Origin: CAYWFP01 sp964457365
Lineage (GTDB): Bacteria; Planctomycetota; SZUA-567
Assembly: GCA_964457365.1 (NCBI GenBank)
Contig: CAYWFP010000079.1
Coordinates: 1 to 18,774 of the forward strand
Direction: 5' to 3'
Length of the DNA stretch: 18,774 nt
Each line of letters starts with the position of its first letter. Position 1 is the first letter of the stretch. Below, in pieces: positions 1-6,552 of this stretch. The translations under genes were made by a program, and so were the position numbers. Below the pieces are notes generated by a model. The model was not told the origin of the DNA. It made no database searches and saw only the letters and a list, made by a program, of their open reading frames with translations.

Positions 1-54
1 TTACACGGGCTGGATTGTCCAGCTTGCCCGCACCAGCTTGCTTGGCGCACTCAT
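1..54 (-). CDS. Short ORF (17 aa) directly downstream of pyrE
   Basis: An ATG at 54-52 opens a 17-codon frame (MSAPSKLVRASWTIQPV) that ends in TAA at 3-1. A strong Shine-Dalgarno (GAGGAG) sits about 6 bases before the ATG, and the start lies 22 bases after the pyrE stop, so translation after pyrE is likely. I recognise no family. It could be a leader peptide for the next gene in the operon, or the true start of a longer gene whose frame is broken by an error or mutation near the window edge. The ribosome binding site is the real evidence; the protein itself is uncertain. Confidence 0.35.
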   Translation of the reverse strand: MSAPSKLVRASWTIQPV

Positions 55-76
55 AAATTCTCCTCGATAGAATCGT

Positions 77-619
77 TTATACCAGATCGTCTTTGGTGAA
101 GATCGTCTGCAGCGCATACCCCTGCGCCGCCAGGGCTTCGCGACCGCCGTCGAGTCGGTCGACCAGGGCGTAGACGCCGACGATCTCGACCGCCGGCTGG
201 CTTTCCTTCACCCGCTCGATCGCCTTGAGCGCACTGCCGCCGGTGGTGACGACGTCCTCGATCACGGCGACGCGTTGCCCCGGTCGCAGTTGCGGCCCTT
301 CGATCCACTGCCCCGTGCCGTGGCCCTTGGGCTCCTTGCGTACGATAAATCCTTCGTACGGCGTCCCCGCGTCGAAACTCAGCGCGACGATGGCGCCGAT
401 CAAGGCGTCGGCGCCGAGGGTCATGCCGCCGACGCGCGCGGGCCTCGCCTCCTGCATCTGCGACAGAAATATCTTCGCCGCGAGGTTCAATGCCTCGGGC
501 TTGAGCGTGGTGGTCTTGCCGTTGATGTAGAAATCGCTCTTCTTGCCCGAGGCGAGGGTGAAGTCGCCGCGCAGGAAATCGACCTGCGGCTTGAGCCTGC
601 TTTTCCATTTCTCGATCAT
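77..619 (-). CDS. pyrE: Orotate phosphoribosyltransferase
   Basis: This enzyme joins orotate to PRPP to give orotidine 5'-phosphate in cytoplasmic de novo pyrimidine synthesis. The protein (180 aa from the chosen start) has the type I phosphoribosyltransferase layout: an early FTLASGKKSDFYINGK segment typical of OPRTase, a GGMTLGADAL loop, the flexible-loop lysines around VRKEPKGHG, and the PRPP-binding motif VAVIEDVVTTGGSA. Length fits the family. The frame stays open up to an ATG at 706, but the added 29 residues are low-complexity Ala/Arg/Glu sequence; I prefer the ATG at 619, which is preceded by a purine-rich GGAAAGGGGTGG and begins MIEKWKSRL. Its promoter at 808-836 leaves an untranslated leader of about 180 bases. 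A 17-codon ORF follows it closely. Confidence 0.95.
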   Translation of the reverse strand: MIEKWKSRLKPQVDFLRGDFTLASGKKSDFYINGKTTTLKPEALNLAAKIFLSQMQEARPARVGGMTLGADALIGAIVALSFDAGTPYEGFIVRKEPKGHGTGQWIEGPQLRPGQRVAVIEDVVTTGGSALKAIERVKESQPAVEIVGVYALVDRLDGGREALAAQGYALQTIFTKDDLV

Positions 620-807
620 TCCACCCCTTTCCGCTGCCGTCGCTGCCGCTTCCTCAGCCGGCACGCGCTCCCGATCTTTGCTATCACGCGCACGCGCGCT
701 GCTCAACCGAAGCCTCTTCCGCCGGAAGAAAACGAGAGAATGACAAAAATCCTGAAAATGTTGAACACTCGCACAACTGCAATCAGTGGAATACGATAGC
801 GGCAGAC

Positions 808-836
808 AGAATAGATCATTACCGCAAATGCGTCAA
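808..836 (-). promoter_or_regulatory. Sigma-70-type promoter for pyrE
   Basis: Read on the minus strand: TTGACG (836-831), a 17-base spacer, then TATTCT (813-808). Both boxes are close to consensus and the spacing is ideal. Transcription would begin near 800, giving a leader of about 180 bases before the pyrE ATG at 619. I see no clear terminator-type attenuator in that leader. Confidence 0.6.
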
Positions 837-1030
837 TCTAATCCAGCGTAAAATCTTTTTACTTCACCCAGGGGTTTTGCCGATAAATCTCCTAACATCA
901 ATCGCGCATTTCGAGCATAACGGAAAAATAATTCCCCCGCATGCAAGATCGGGTGTAATAAATTTAGCGTCTCACCCATAACCGTATTTCCCGGTTTGTT
1001 ACTCGGGTTTGCGAACCGTATCGCATCATC

Positions 1031-1059
1031 TTGACACCCGTTTCCGGCAGTGGTAGGAT
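1031..1059 (+). promoter_or_regulatory. Sigma-70-type promoter with no plus-strand gene behind it
   Basis: A perfect TTGACA (1031-1036), a 17-base spacer and TAGGAT (1054-1059). Transcription would begin near 1066. The only plus-strand open frame downstream is a shadow of the minus-strand gene, so the promoter probably drives a short RNA that ends at the hairpin at 1171-1200. Confidence 0.5.
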
Positions 1060-1065
1060 CGCCAT

Positions 1066-1206
1066 CGGAAAAGGCTTCGTTGCCTTTCTACCGTAATCTG
1101 GACGCGTGACGGAAGCACCCCCCAAACCGTTAAGCACCCACGCTTTCGGCATGAACGTCCAAACGCTACCGAGCCCCTTCCGCCCCCCCGGAAGGGGCTC
1201 CCCTTT
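1066..1206 (+). ncRNA. Candidate small RNA with own promoter and terminator-like hairpin
   Basis: The interval runs from the predicted start of the promoter at 1031-1059 to the end of a strong hairpin. Three stems nest inside one another: TGGAC (1099-1103) with GTCCA (1157-1161), GCGTG (1104-1108) with CACGC (1139-1143), and ACGG (1109-1112) with CCGT (1127-1130), enclosing a C-rich loop. A small 5' hairpin AAAGGC/GCCTTT lies at about 1070-1087. The 3' end is the 11-bp GC-rich stem at 1171-1200. I do not recognise it as 6S, SRP, tmRNA or a known riboswitch. The 3' end lies antisense to the last codons of the convergent gene ending at 1166. Confidence 0.4.
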
Positions 1207-2863
1207 TCCGCACCATACGCGACTTCGGTTTCTCTTCATCTGCGCGCGACATCACCCGACGGTCGCCATTCGTCGGCGGCGCAAAGCGATGAAAACGACC
1301 TGCACCGAACGCGGCGACACGGGCCTTATAAGCGGGCCATTTGAACCACTCGCCGGTCTTGTTCCCTCGATCCGGCAGCGGCAGATGAAAATCCTGCGCC
1401 GGGACAAAGCCATACCCCATCAGGTACAATCGTTCCCCCGCCGCGCTCTCGCAGAGATCGAGCACGAGCGAGACATGGCCGTAAAGCCCGCCCGGATTGG
1501 GTTGGATATACGCATCACCCGGCCGCACCTTGTCGGTGTCGACCGGCGGCAGGTCGCGCGCGAGCGAGCGGCTGTTGGCATACGCCATGACAAAGCGGAG
1601 GTAACGCTCAAACCGCTCCTTGGTATCGGCTTCGGCCCTGCCGCCGACATAGTCGATGCGCTGTCCGTCGGCCGAGAGGGTGTATCGTCCGCGCAGCCAC
1701 TTGGCATAGGAGATCGACTGCCCGCTCAACGACTTGAAGACGATCGCGGCGTCCTCTGCCCCGCGCGCGTACTCCGCCCACAACCGGATCGCTACGTCGG
1801 CGCACTGCTGCACCTTGTGCGGCCGCGGCCAGTCGATCACCGCGGTCACCGCCGCCGCCGGCTTGACCACCTCGCCGTTCCAGGCACGCACCGGCGCGCG
1901 GGTCTTCAGCGGCAGTCGCCGGACGTAGTCGACCAGGGCCGACGCGCCGGCCACGCGCGCGTATCCCGTCGGCGTCGGGATGTCGGCGATACGCCGGATC
2001 GTTTCCGTCGCATTCGCGGCGGGCGGATCAGCGGCGGCTGCCGCGGGTGTGCGTTTCGCGCCGGTGAAGAGCTTGCGCGCGGCGGGCAAAGCGATGCGCT
2101 GGTACTTCGCGTACGCCGCCGCCGCGGCCTGCCGCACCTGCGGCGGCGTCTTGCCCTCGGCCCAGGCGCGCACGGCGGCCTCGAGAGTGTAAGCCTCCGG
2201 CGCCATCAACTGCGTCGTGGTCACCAGCGGCCACAAGTCGCTCTGCGGCAGAACGTCCTCGAAATACGGCGCGCTCTTGCAGGCGAGGATGATCGCGGGG
2301 CGGGGCCTGGCGGTCTGCGGCACCGCGAGCGCGGGCAGGCGGAAATCCATCAACCCGTTGTGCCCCACGAAGGCGCGCAGGTGCGCGTGGCGGCCGAGGT
2401 GGATCGGCGCGGGCGCGACGTGCTCGACCCGGTCGCGGCTGGCCGGCACCAGGAACGACAACAGCGCCTTCTCGAGATGCCGCCCGTCGTAGGCGTCGGC
2501 GACGAGGTAGGTGCGCGTGGCCTTGTGGAAGAAGACGGCGCGCTCGAGTATCAGGGCGCTCGGCGTGGCGATCCGCCCTTTCGGCGGCCTGAGCCGCGCC
2601 CAGCCCGGCGCCTGGGTGAAGTAGGTACGCACGCCGTACAGCGCACCCCAGTAGAGATTGTCGTCCGGATCCTGTCCGTTGCCGAGCGCGGCCGGCACCT
2701 CGACGATGCCCTGGTGCTCGTTGTCGCAGAGAGCGACGGTGACGTGCACGACCTTGACCCCGGCGGCACGGGCACAGCTCGCCGCGCCGAGAAGCAGCAG
2801 CGCGACAGCAAGCGGCATCGCGCGGAGCCGAATCGCGTACGTGTCGAAGGTTCTGCCTAGCAT
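1166..2863 (-). CDS. Exported protein: caspase-like N-terminal region plus DUF4846 domain
   Basis: A 565-residue protein of unknown function with an export signal: a hydrophobic stretch at about 16-27 ends in GAASC (Cys30, a weak lipobox) and then CARAAG, so it is either a lipoprotein or cut by signal peptidase I. Residues about 36-230 hold DNEHQGIVEVPAALGNG, NLYWGALYGVRTYF, GHNGLMDF and PAIILACKS. The His168/Cys195 pair after hydrophobic strands resembles the caspase-like (clan CD) dyad; this is my inference. A low-complexity Ala-rich linker (about 245-285) leads to a DUF4846 domain at about 297-510, with LPLK, QQCADVAIRL, PGDAYIQ, GHVSLVLD and VPAQDFH. An alternative start at 2818 (MPLAVALLLL) is possible; the upstream start keeps the Arg residues expected before the hydrophobic core. 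Neither start has a good ribosome binding site. Convergent with the candidate RNA at 1066-1206. Confidence 0.8.
   Translation of the reverse strand: MLGRTFDTYAIRLRAMPLAVALLLLGAASCARAAGVKVVHVTVALCDNEHQGIVEVPAALGNGQDPDDNLYWGALYGVRTYFTQAPGWARLRPPKGRIATPSALILERAVFFHKATRTYLVADAYDGRHLEKALLSFLVPASRDRVEHVAPAPIHLGRHAHLRAFVGHNGLMDFRLPALAVPQTARPRPAIILACKSAPYFEDVLPQSDLWPLVTTTQLMAPEAYTLEAAVRAWAEGKTPPQVRQAAAAAYAKYQRIALPAARKLFTGAKRTPAAAAADPPAANATETIRRIADIPTPTGYARVAGASALVDYVRRLPLKTRAPVRAWNGEVVKPAAAVTAVIDWPRPHKVQQCADVAIRLWAEYARGAEDAAIVFKSLSGQSISYAKWLRGRYTLSADGQRIDYVGGRAEADTKERFERYLRFVMAYANSRSLARDLPPVDTDKVRPGDAYIQPNPGGLYGHVSLVLDLCESAAGERLYLMGYGFVPAQDFHLPLPDRGNKTGEWFKWPAYKARVAAFGAGRFHRFAPPTNGDRRVMSRADEEKPKSRMVRKRGAPSGGAEGAR
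1171..1204 (+). terminator. Strong hairpin followed by a short T-run (plus-strand reading)
   Basis: GAGCCCCTTCC (1171-1181) pairs perfectly with GGAAGGGGCTC (1190-1200) around an 8-base loop. On the plus strand it is followed by CCC and TTTT; on the minus strand no T-run follows. It therefore works better as a terminator for plus-strand RNA, although it also lies over the last ten codons of the minus-strand gene. Confidence 0.5.
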
Positions 2864-2871
2864 CGCCGCCC

Positions 2872-2900
2872 ACTATACACCCGCGGCACGGAATTGACCA
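2872..2900 (-). promoter_or_regulatory. Possible promoter for the DUF4846 gene
   Basis: Read on the minus strand: TGGTCA (2900-2895), 17 bases, TATAGT (2877-2872). The -10 box is good, the -35 box fair. Transcription would start near 2866, almost at the ATG at 2863, which would make that start nearly leaderless or favour the internal ATG at 2818. Confidence 0.35.
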
Positions 2901-3053
2901 TACCTTTTTGTTCGGTATAGCGCTTGAAGAGCGCGACGTTCGGCTGCCGCTGAAGCATCTTGCAGCCGCGCGCCCGCGGCACCACCTCGATCGTTGCCTC
3001 ACCTCGGCGCGCTTCATCAATTCGCGCACGATCTCCGTCGCCACCCGCCACGT
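2890..3053 (-). pseudogene. Remnant of an amino-acid-type ABC solute-binding protein (SBP_bac_3-like)
   Basis: On the minus strand one frame reads VATEIVRELMKRAEV (from 3044) and a second frame continues with ATIEVVPRARGCKMLQRQPN and then VALF. Joined by a frameshift near 2995, these resemble the family-3 periplasmic binding protein pattern in which a G-ATE-(I/L)-VRE-LM-KRA helix is followed by a VPWARAYKMLQ-PNVALF segment. No start, signal peptide or remaining two thirds of such a protein can be found on either side. The remnant also lacks the Trp usual after VP. I read it as a decayed fragment. Identification is from memory of the family pattern. Confidence 0.45.
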
Positions 3054-3211
3054 CTATCGCATCCGATTCGCCGCCAGTCTCGGGGGTATATCCGGCTTGC
3101 CCGGAAGGTTTCCGGTAATCGATCATTCGCGAACGACTCTCGGAATACGCGAGCTGCGAACGGCTTACGTCAGACCGTCCGCGCCGAGGGGTTTCTTTAC
3201 CGTAAATATGC

Positions 3212-3239
3212 TTGAACAGAATGGCGACTTTGTTATATT
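3212..3239 (+). promoter_or_regulatory. Promoter for the small DRR-repeat protein
   Basis: TTGAAC (3212-3217), a 16-base spacer, TATATT (3234-3239), in a locally AT-rich stretch. Transcription would start near 3246, about 53 bases before the ATG at 3299. Confidence 0.5.
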
Positions 3240-3298
3240 TTTATTCGGGCAGTTTGAGAGTGCTCGGAAAGACCGGACAGTTTTTCAGGGGGACAATC

Positions 3299-3457
3299 AT
3301 GTTGAGCCACCCCTCCGTGGACCGTCGCCAGCGCGAGACCGATCGCCGCCAGCACGAGGAAGTGATCAAGAACAATTACTTCCGTTACGGCAATATGTTC
3401 GGCACCGACCGCCGCAAACTCCCCGACCGCCGCCAGCCGCCGCAGGCAAAAGAGTAA
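3299..3457 (+). CDS. Small basic protein with four DRR motifs (52 aa)
   Basis: A short unrecognised protein. I chose the ATG at 3299 because it is preceded by CAGGGGGACAATC (a G-rich ribosome binding site) and by a promoter at 3212-3239; the frame is open further upstream, but that part would overlap the promoter. The sequence contains Asp-Arg-Arg four times, at residues 8, 15, 36 and 42, in two pairs (VDRRQRETDRRQ and TDRRKLPDRRQ) around a central NNYFRYGNMFG. It has no signal peptide or membrane segment and is probably cytoplasmic. The paired, evenly spaced motif and the separate promoter suggest a real small protein, perhaps binding nucleic acid or another anion. No function is assigned. 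It sits among decayed gene fragments. Confidence 0.55.
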   Translation: MLSHPSVDRRQRETDRRQHEEVIKNNYFRYGNMFGTDRRKLPDRRQPPQAKE

Positions 3458-3539
3458 CCTACCCCACCGCCGCCGGTTTCTTCGCCTTGCCCGGATAGTA
3501 GAAGTCGTCGCCCGCAGGCGGGAACTCGCGGAAGTCCGC

Positions 3540-3725
3540 GTCGTCGACGATGCCGCCGGTCTTTCGCAGGATGTCGCGCGCCTGCTGCGCGCCACCGACC
3601 TGCCGGTGGGCGAGATCGCCGCCCGGGTCGGCTTCTACGACCAGAGCCATTTCACCCACCGCTTCGTGCGTCGCTTCGGCCAGCCGCCGCGCGCCTACCG
3701 CCGGCAACGCCAGGGAATGATTTGA
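3540..3725 (+). pseudogene. Orphan C-terminal half of an AraC-family DNA-binding domain
   Basis: The plus strand encodes ARLLRATDLPVGEIAARVGF followed by YDQSHFTHRFVRRFGQPPRAYRR and a TGA at 3723-3725. This is the second helix-turn-helix and terminal helix of an AraC/XylS-type domain. The first helix-turn-helix and the sensor domain are missing: upstream of about 3560 the same frame gives sequence unlike the family and no convincing start. I read this as a truncated relic of a regulator. A deletion or rearrangement junction probably lies near 3560-3575. Confidence 0.6.
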
Positions 3726-3881
3726 CCGACCGCTGCAAGCAATCCCGTGATAGCCCCGCATACCGCTCGCCTCGCCCGAGAGACGGAAGCGCATTGCGCC
3801 GCCGCAGTTGCGCCTAATGGCCCGACAACGGATACGAATCGGGATATTTGAGCCATGTTTAAAAGCGTTGAGAAATAGGTG

Positions 3882-3910
3882 TTGTCAACGTTGCGATGCA
3901 GTGGTATCAT
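3882..3910 (+). promoter_or_regulatory. Promoter for the HD-GYP-like gene
   Basis: TTGTCA (3882-3887), a 17-base spacer, TATCAT (3905-3910). Both boxes match consensus at five of six positions. Transcription would begin near 3917 and give a leader of about 200 bases before the ATG at 4118. Confidence 0.55.
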
Positions 3911-4083
3911 TCTATTCTGGAATTTCGTCGAGAAGTTGTCGATCAGTCGGCAGGCTATGCGTTTATCGTATGATTTGTGAGGCTGTCTGTTTGCTGGCCG
4001 CTTTCTTTCGGCTCGGGGACCATCGCGGCGGCATTGCCGCTATGGCGACTGAGCAGACGTGACACCGGCGTACCGCACCGGGT

Positions 4084-4109
4084 TCGCTTGAACGAGTCGC
4101 TTGAACGAG
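4084..4109 (+). repeat. Perfect 13-bp tandem duplication just before the HD-GYP start
   Basis: TCGCTTGAACGAG occurs twice with no gap (4084-4096 and 4097-4109), 8 bases before the ATG at 4118. The second copy supplies the only purine-rich stretch that could act as a ribosome binding site (GAACGAGAAC). Confidence 0.8.
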
Positions 4110-4117
4110 AACGCGCC

Positions 4118-5686
4118 ATGATCGAAGTCAACGTGAACGATATCCAGCCCGTGAAATCCCTCCCGCGGGCGCTCTTTCACGAATCCGGCCTCGTGCTCAT
4201 TCCCAAGGGCGAAGAACTCTCCTCGCCCATCCTGGACGCCTTGCAGAACAGCGACGAGAGACGCTTCTTCCTCGCCGAGGAGAGCGAGAGCGAACACGAC
4301 ATCCAGTACCGCCTCCGCCACGCCGAGATCCCCGTCGACGACCTCGAGCCCGGCACCGTCCTCGGCAGCCCCGTTTACGATCCGCGCGGACAACTGCTGA
4401 TCGAGGCCGGCAAGCCCGTGCCGAAAAACCTCGCGCAGACGCTGCAGCGCCGCAACGTGCAGCGCGTCCAGCGCAGCCGAACCCCCGAGGAGCTCCGCCT
4501 CGAGGAGGGCAAGGCGCTGGTCGAGAAACTGCGCGCGTTCCGCTACCAGTCGAGCCAGCCGGTAGAGTTCGCCCAGATCGAGGAGAAGGCGCGCAAGGCC
4601 GTCGAAGGCGCGCCGATGCAAATGGCCAAGCCGCAGGAGCTCTCGGTCTCCAACCTGCGCAGCGCCATCAACAAGTCCGAGACGCTCGAGTGCGTTCCCG
4701 ACGGCGAAAAGTTCGGGGAGATGGTGGTGCGCCACCCCATCGACCGGCGGGCGCCTCCGGAGGAGAAGAAGGCCTTCTCGGCCAACGTCAAGCAGTGCCT
4801 GGATATCCTGCGCGGCTACTACGACGACATCGCGCTCAAGCGCCCCAACATGGACACCGACCCGCTCGACAAGGTGGTCAACACCATCCTCTCGGGACTG
4901 ATCCAGAACCGCGAGCTGATGCTGCTCTGCGGCTTCAGCCCCACCGAGGACGACTACCTCCCGCGCCTGGGGCTGGCCATGGCGGTGATGTCGACCAATA
5001 TCGCGACCACCCTCGGCTACGGCACCGGACAGATCAAGTCCCTCTGCTACGGCGCGCTGCTGGCCAACGTCGGCATGCTGCAGGTGCCGCAGGGGATCCT
5101 CAAGAAGCCGGGCAAGCTCAACCCGCTCGAGCTCTCCTATATCCGCCGCCATCCGACGTTGGGGCTTGAGATCCTGCAGAGCATGCGCCAGATCCCGCGC
5201 GAGGTGCCGTATATCGTCTTCCAGAGCCACGAACAGCCCAACGGCCAGGGCTACCCCTGCGGCAAGAGCGGCGTGGTCATCCACACCTTCGCCAAGATCG
5301 TCAACGCCTGCGAGGTCTACACGGCCATGTGCACCGACCGGCCCTACCGGCCGGCGATGTCGCCGCACGCGGCCATGCGCGAGCTCCTGAACCGCACCAA
5401 GCGGCGCGAGACATGCAACCTCACCATGCGCGGATTCCTCTCGTGCAACTCGCTCTACCCCGTCGGCTCCTTCGTCCACCTCTCCGACGGCAGCGGCGGC
5501 CGCGTGGTCATGGCCAACGCCAACGAGTACGCCAAGCCGGTGGTGGCGCTCTTGTGGGACGGGGAGAAGAAGGCCGTGCCGGACAACCGCCGGATCGATC
5601 TCTCCGCGCAGGAGGAACTCACTATCAGCCGCACCCTCAACCCGTCCGAGGTCAACGGCTTCAGCAAGTCGATGATCGGGTTCTGA
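4118..5686 (+). CDS. HD-GYP-domain protein with degenerate active site
   Basis: A 522-residue cytoplasmic protein. Residues about 1-125 hold two PVxSLP/LEPG...LLxxG type repeats like those found before HD-GYP domains (DUF3391-like), then a helical linker, and an HD-GYP-like domain at about 225-440 with GILKKPGKLNPLE, IRRHPTLGLEIL, NGQGYP and CTDRPYR. Active HD-GYP enzymes hydrolyse cyclic di-GMP using two or three metal ions. Here the signature HD is Ala316-Asn317 (LLANVGM in place of LLHDIGK), the HH pair is Ser370-His371, and the later metal-binding Asp is Glu399; His345 remains. Hydrolysis is therefore doubtful, and a binding or scaffold role is more likely. A small beta-rich C-terminal extension (YPVGSFVHLSDGS...) follows. 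I chose ATG 4118 because the upstream extension is not protein-like and holds the leader. Confidence 0.85.
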   Translation: MIEVNVNDIQPVKSLPRALFHESGLVLIPKGEELSSPILDALQNSDERRFFLAEESESEHDIQYRLRHAEIPVDDLEPGTVLGSPVYDPRGQLLIEAGKPVPKNLAQTLQRRNVQRVQRSRTPEELRLEEGKALVEKLRAFRYQSSQPVEFAQIEEKARKAVEGAPMQMAKPQELSVSNLRSAINKSETLECVPDGEKFGEMVVRHPIDRRAPPEEKKAFSANVKQCLDILRGYYDDIALKRPNMDTDPLDKVVNTILSGLIQNRELMLLCGFSPTEDDYLPRLGLAMAVMSTNIATTLGYGTGQIKSLCYGALLANVGMLQVPQGILKKPGKLNPLELSYIRRHPTLGLEILQSMRQIPREVPYIVFQSHEQPNGQGYPCGKSGVVIHTFAKIVNACEVYTAMCTDRPYRPAMSPHAAMRELLNRTKRRETCNLTMRGFLSCNSLYPVGSFVHLSDGSGGRVVMANANEYAKPVVALLWDGEKKAVPDNRRIDLSAQEELTISRTLNPSEVNGFSKSMIGF

Positions 5687-5692
5687 ACAACC

Positions 5693-6355
5693 TTATTCCC
5701 CGCCCTTTTCCACCGCCGCGATCCGCGCCCGCAGATTCGCCATATACGTTTCAAACGGCACCGGCTCGCCCCAGGCGTTGCCGATGGCGCAAAAAGCAAT
5801 CGTCGTTTCCGGCCTGGACGCCATGCCCTTCTCCATTTCGCTCGAGACCATGTGCGTGCGAATCCAGCCAAGGCTGTACGGCCCGCTGCGCAGATCGTAA
5901 CCGGCCCTGCCGTCCTCGCTCTCGCAGGCGGACAAAAAAAGCAGATACGCCTCGTTCAAGCGCAGATCGTACCCCAGTTGGGAATTGGCAATCCGGATTT
6001 CCCACGGTCCGGGCCAATACCGTCCTTTCGGCGCCACAGGCCTGTGCACGTACCCCAACTCGATCGCGACCGTTCCGCCGGCGGCCAATTCGCCCTTCAC
6101 CCGCTCCTCGATCTCAAGCGTCGCGCGGTAATGATCGGTTCGGATCTCCCGCGCCCCGGTCTTCTCGATCTGCGGCTCGGGCAGGCGTTCGAGTTTGATC
6201 ACGCGCCCGATGACGATCGTGTCGGCTTGTTCCGGATCGGCGGCCGCGTGCTTCTCGTTCCACCCGCCCGGCAGATACCCCGTCAGCCACGGCGCCGCGC
6301 CGGCCACCAGCCCCAGACACAGCCACCGTATCCTTCTCGTCCGAGATACGCGCAT
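5693..6355 (-). CDS. Exported hypothetical protein (220 aa)
   Basis: The start at 6355 is supported by AAAGGA 6 bases upstream and by a signal peptide: MRVSRTRRIRWLCLGLVAGA has a strongly basic n-region and a hydrophobic core. The mature part begins with a charged segment, then TIVIGRVIKLER, a beta-rich section with ATLEIEERVKGEL and VAIELGY, a YLLFLSACESE segment, and ends in a helical tail. The pattern of an exported protein that opens with 'IVIGRV' strands followed by 'V KG' and 'YLLFL' strands suggests a small beta-barrel. I cannot name a family. It is convergent with the HD-GYP-like gene, only 6 bases away, with no room for a terminator between them. Its upstream region has a 10-bp inverted repeat. 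Confidence 0.65.
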   Translation of the reverse strand: MRVSRTRRIRWLCLGLVAGAAPWLTGYLPGGWNEKHAAADPEQADTIVIGRVIKLERLPEPQIEKTGAREIRTDHYRATLEIEERVKGELAAGGTVAIELGYVHRPVAPKGRYWPGPWEIRIANSQLGYDLRLNEAYLLFLSACESEDGRAGYDLRSGPYSLGWIRTHMVSSEMEKGMASRPETTIAFCAIGNAWGEPVPFETYMANLRARIAAVEKGGE

Positions 6356-6370
6356 GGTTTTCCTTTCGTC

Positions 6371-6421
6371 TCGAGGCGAATACTCGTGGAAACGTCAACC
6401 CAACGAAAAGGTTCGCCTCGA
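6371..6421. repeat. 10-bp inverted repeat upstream of the exported hypothetical gene
   Basis: TCGAGGCGAA (6371-6380) and TTCGCCTCGA (6412-6421) are perfect reverse complements, 31 bases apart, beginning 16 bases before the ATG at 6355. In RNA they would form a stem just above the ribosome binding site; in DNA they could be an operator. The rest of the 184-bp gap between the two minus-strand genes shows no clear promoter. Confidence 0.5.
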
Positions 6422-6530
6422 CAGCCCCGCCGCAAGCCGCAACCCTCGGTCGCTTCGTCTTTCCCCGCGCCGCGACGACGCGGACGCGCGCGGCGAACAT
6501 GTCCTTCGGATTCGGCAGCAAGGAGTTAGC

Positions 6531-6552
6531 GAAGAACGGCTAGCCGTTCTTC
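6531..6552. repeat. Perfect 22-bp palindrome across the stop codon of the DUF2225-type gene
   Basis: GAAGAACGGC joined to TAGCCGTTCTTC reads the same on both strands, and the TAG stop of the minus-strand gene (6542-6540) lies at its centre. It could fold as a tight hairpin at the 3' end of that mRNA. There is no T-run after it, so it is not a standard intrinsic terminator. Confidence 0.6.

Noticed and set aside
620..706. Start of pyrE at 706
   Set aside because: Adds 29 low-complexity residues not seen in the family; ATG 619 has a purine-rich site and a typical N terminus.
1171..1200. Hairpin as the terminator of the minus-strand DUF4846 gene
   Set aside because: It lies inside the coding end and has no T-run on the minus strand; the T-run is on the plus strand.
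1106..2860. 584-codon plus-strand open frame antisense to the DUF4846 gene
   Set aside because: Arg-rich, no recognisable motifs, and the opposite strand encodes a protein with an export signal and conserved DUF4846 motifs.
3726..4117. Short open frames in the interval before the HD-GYP gene (for example 3808-4062)
   Set aside because: No ribosome binding site, cysteine/arginine-rich and unlike any family; the interval is better read as promoter and leader.
4040..5479. 479-codon minus-strand open frame across the HD-GYP gene
   Set aside because: Low-complexity shadow typical of GC-rich DNA; the plus strand has clear domain motifs and a promoter.
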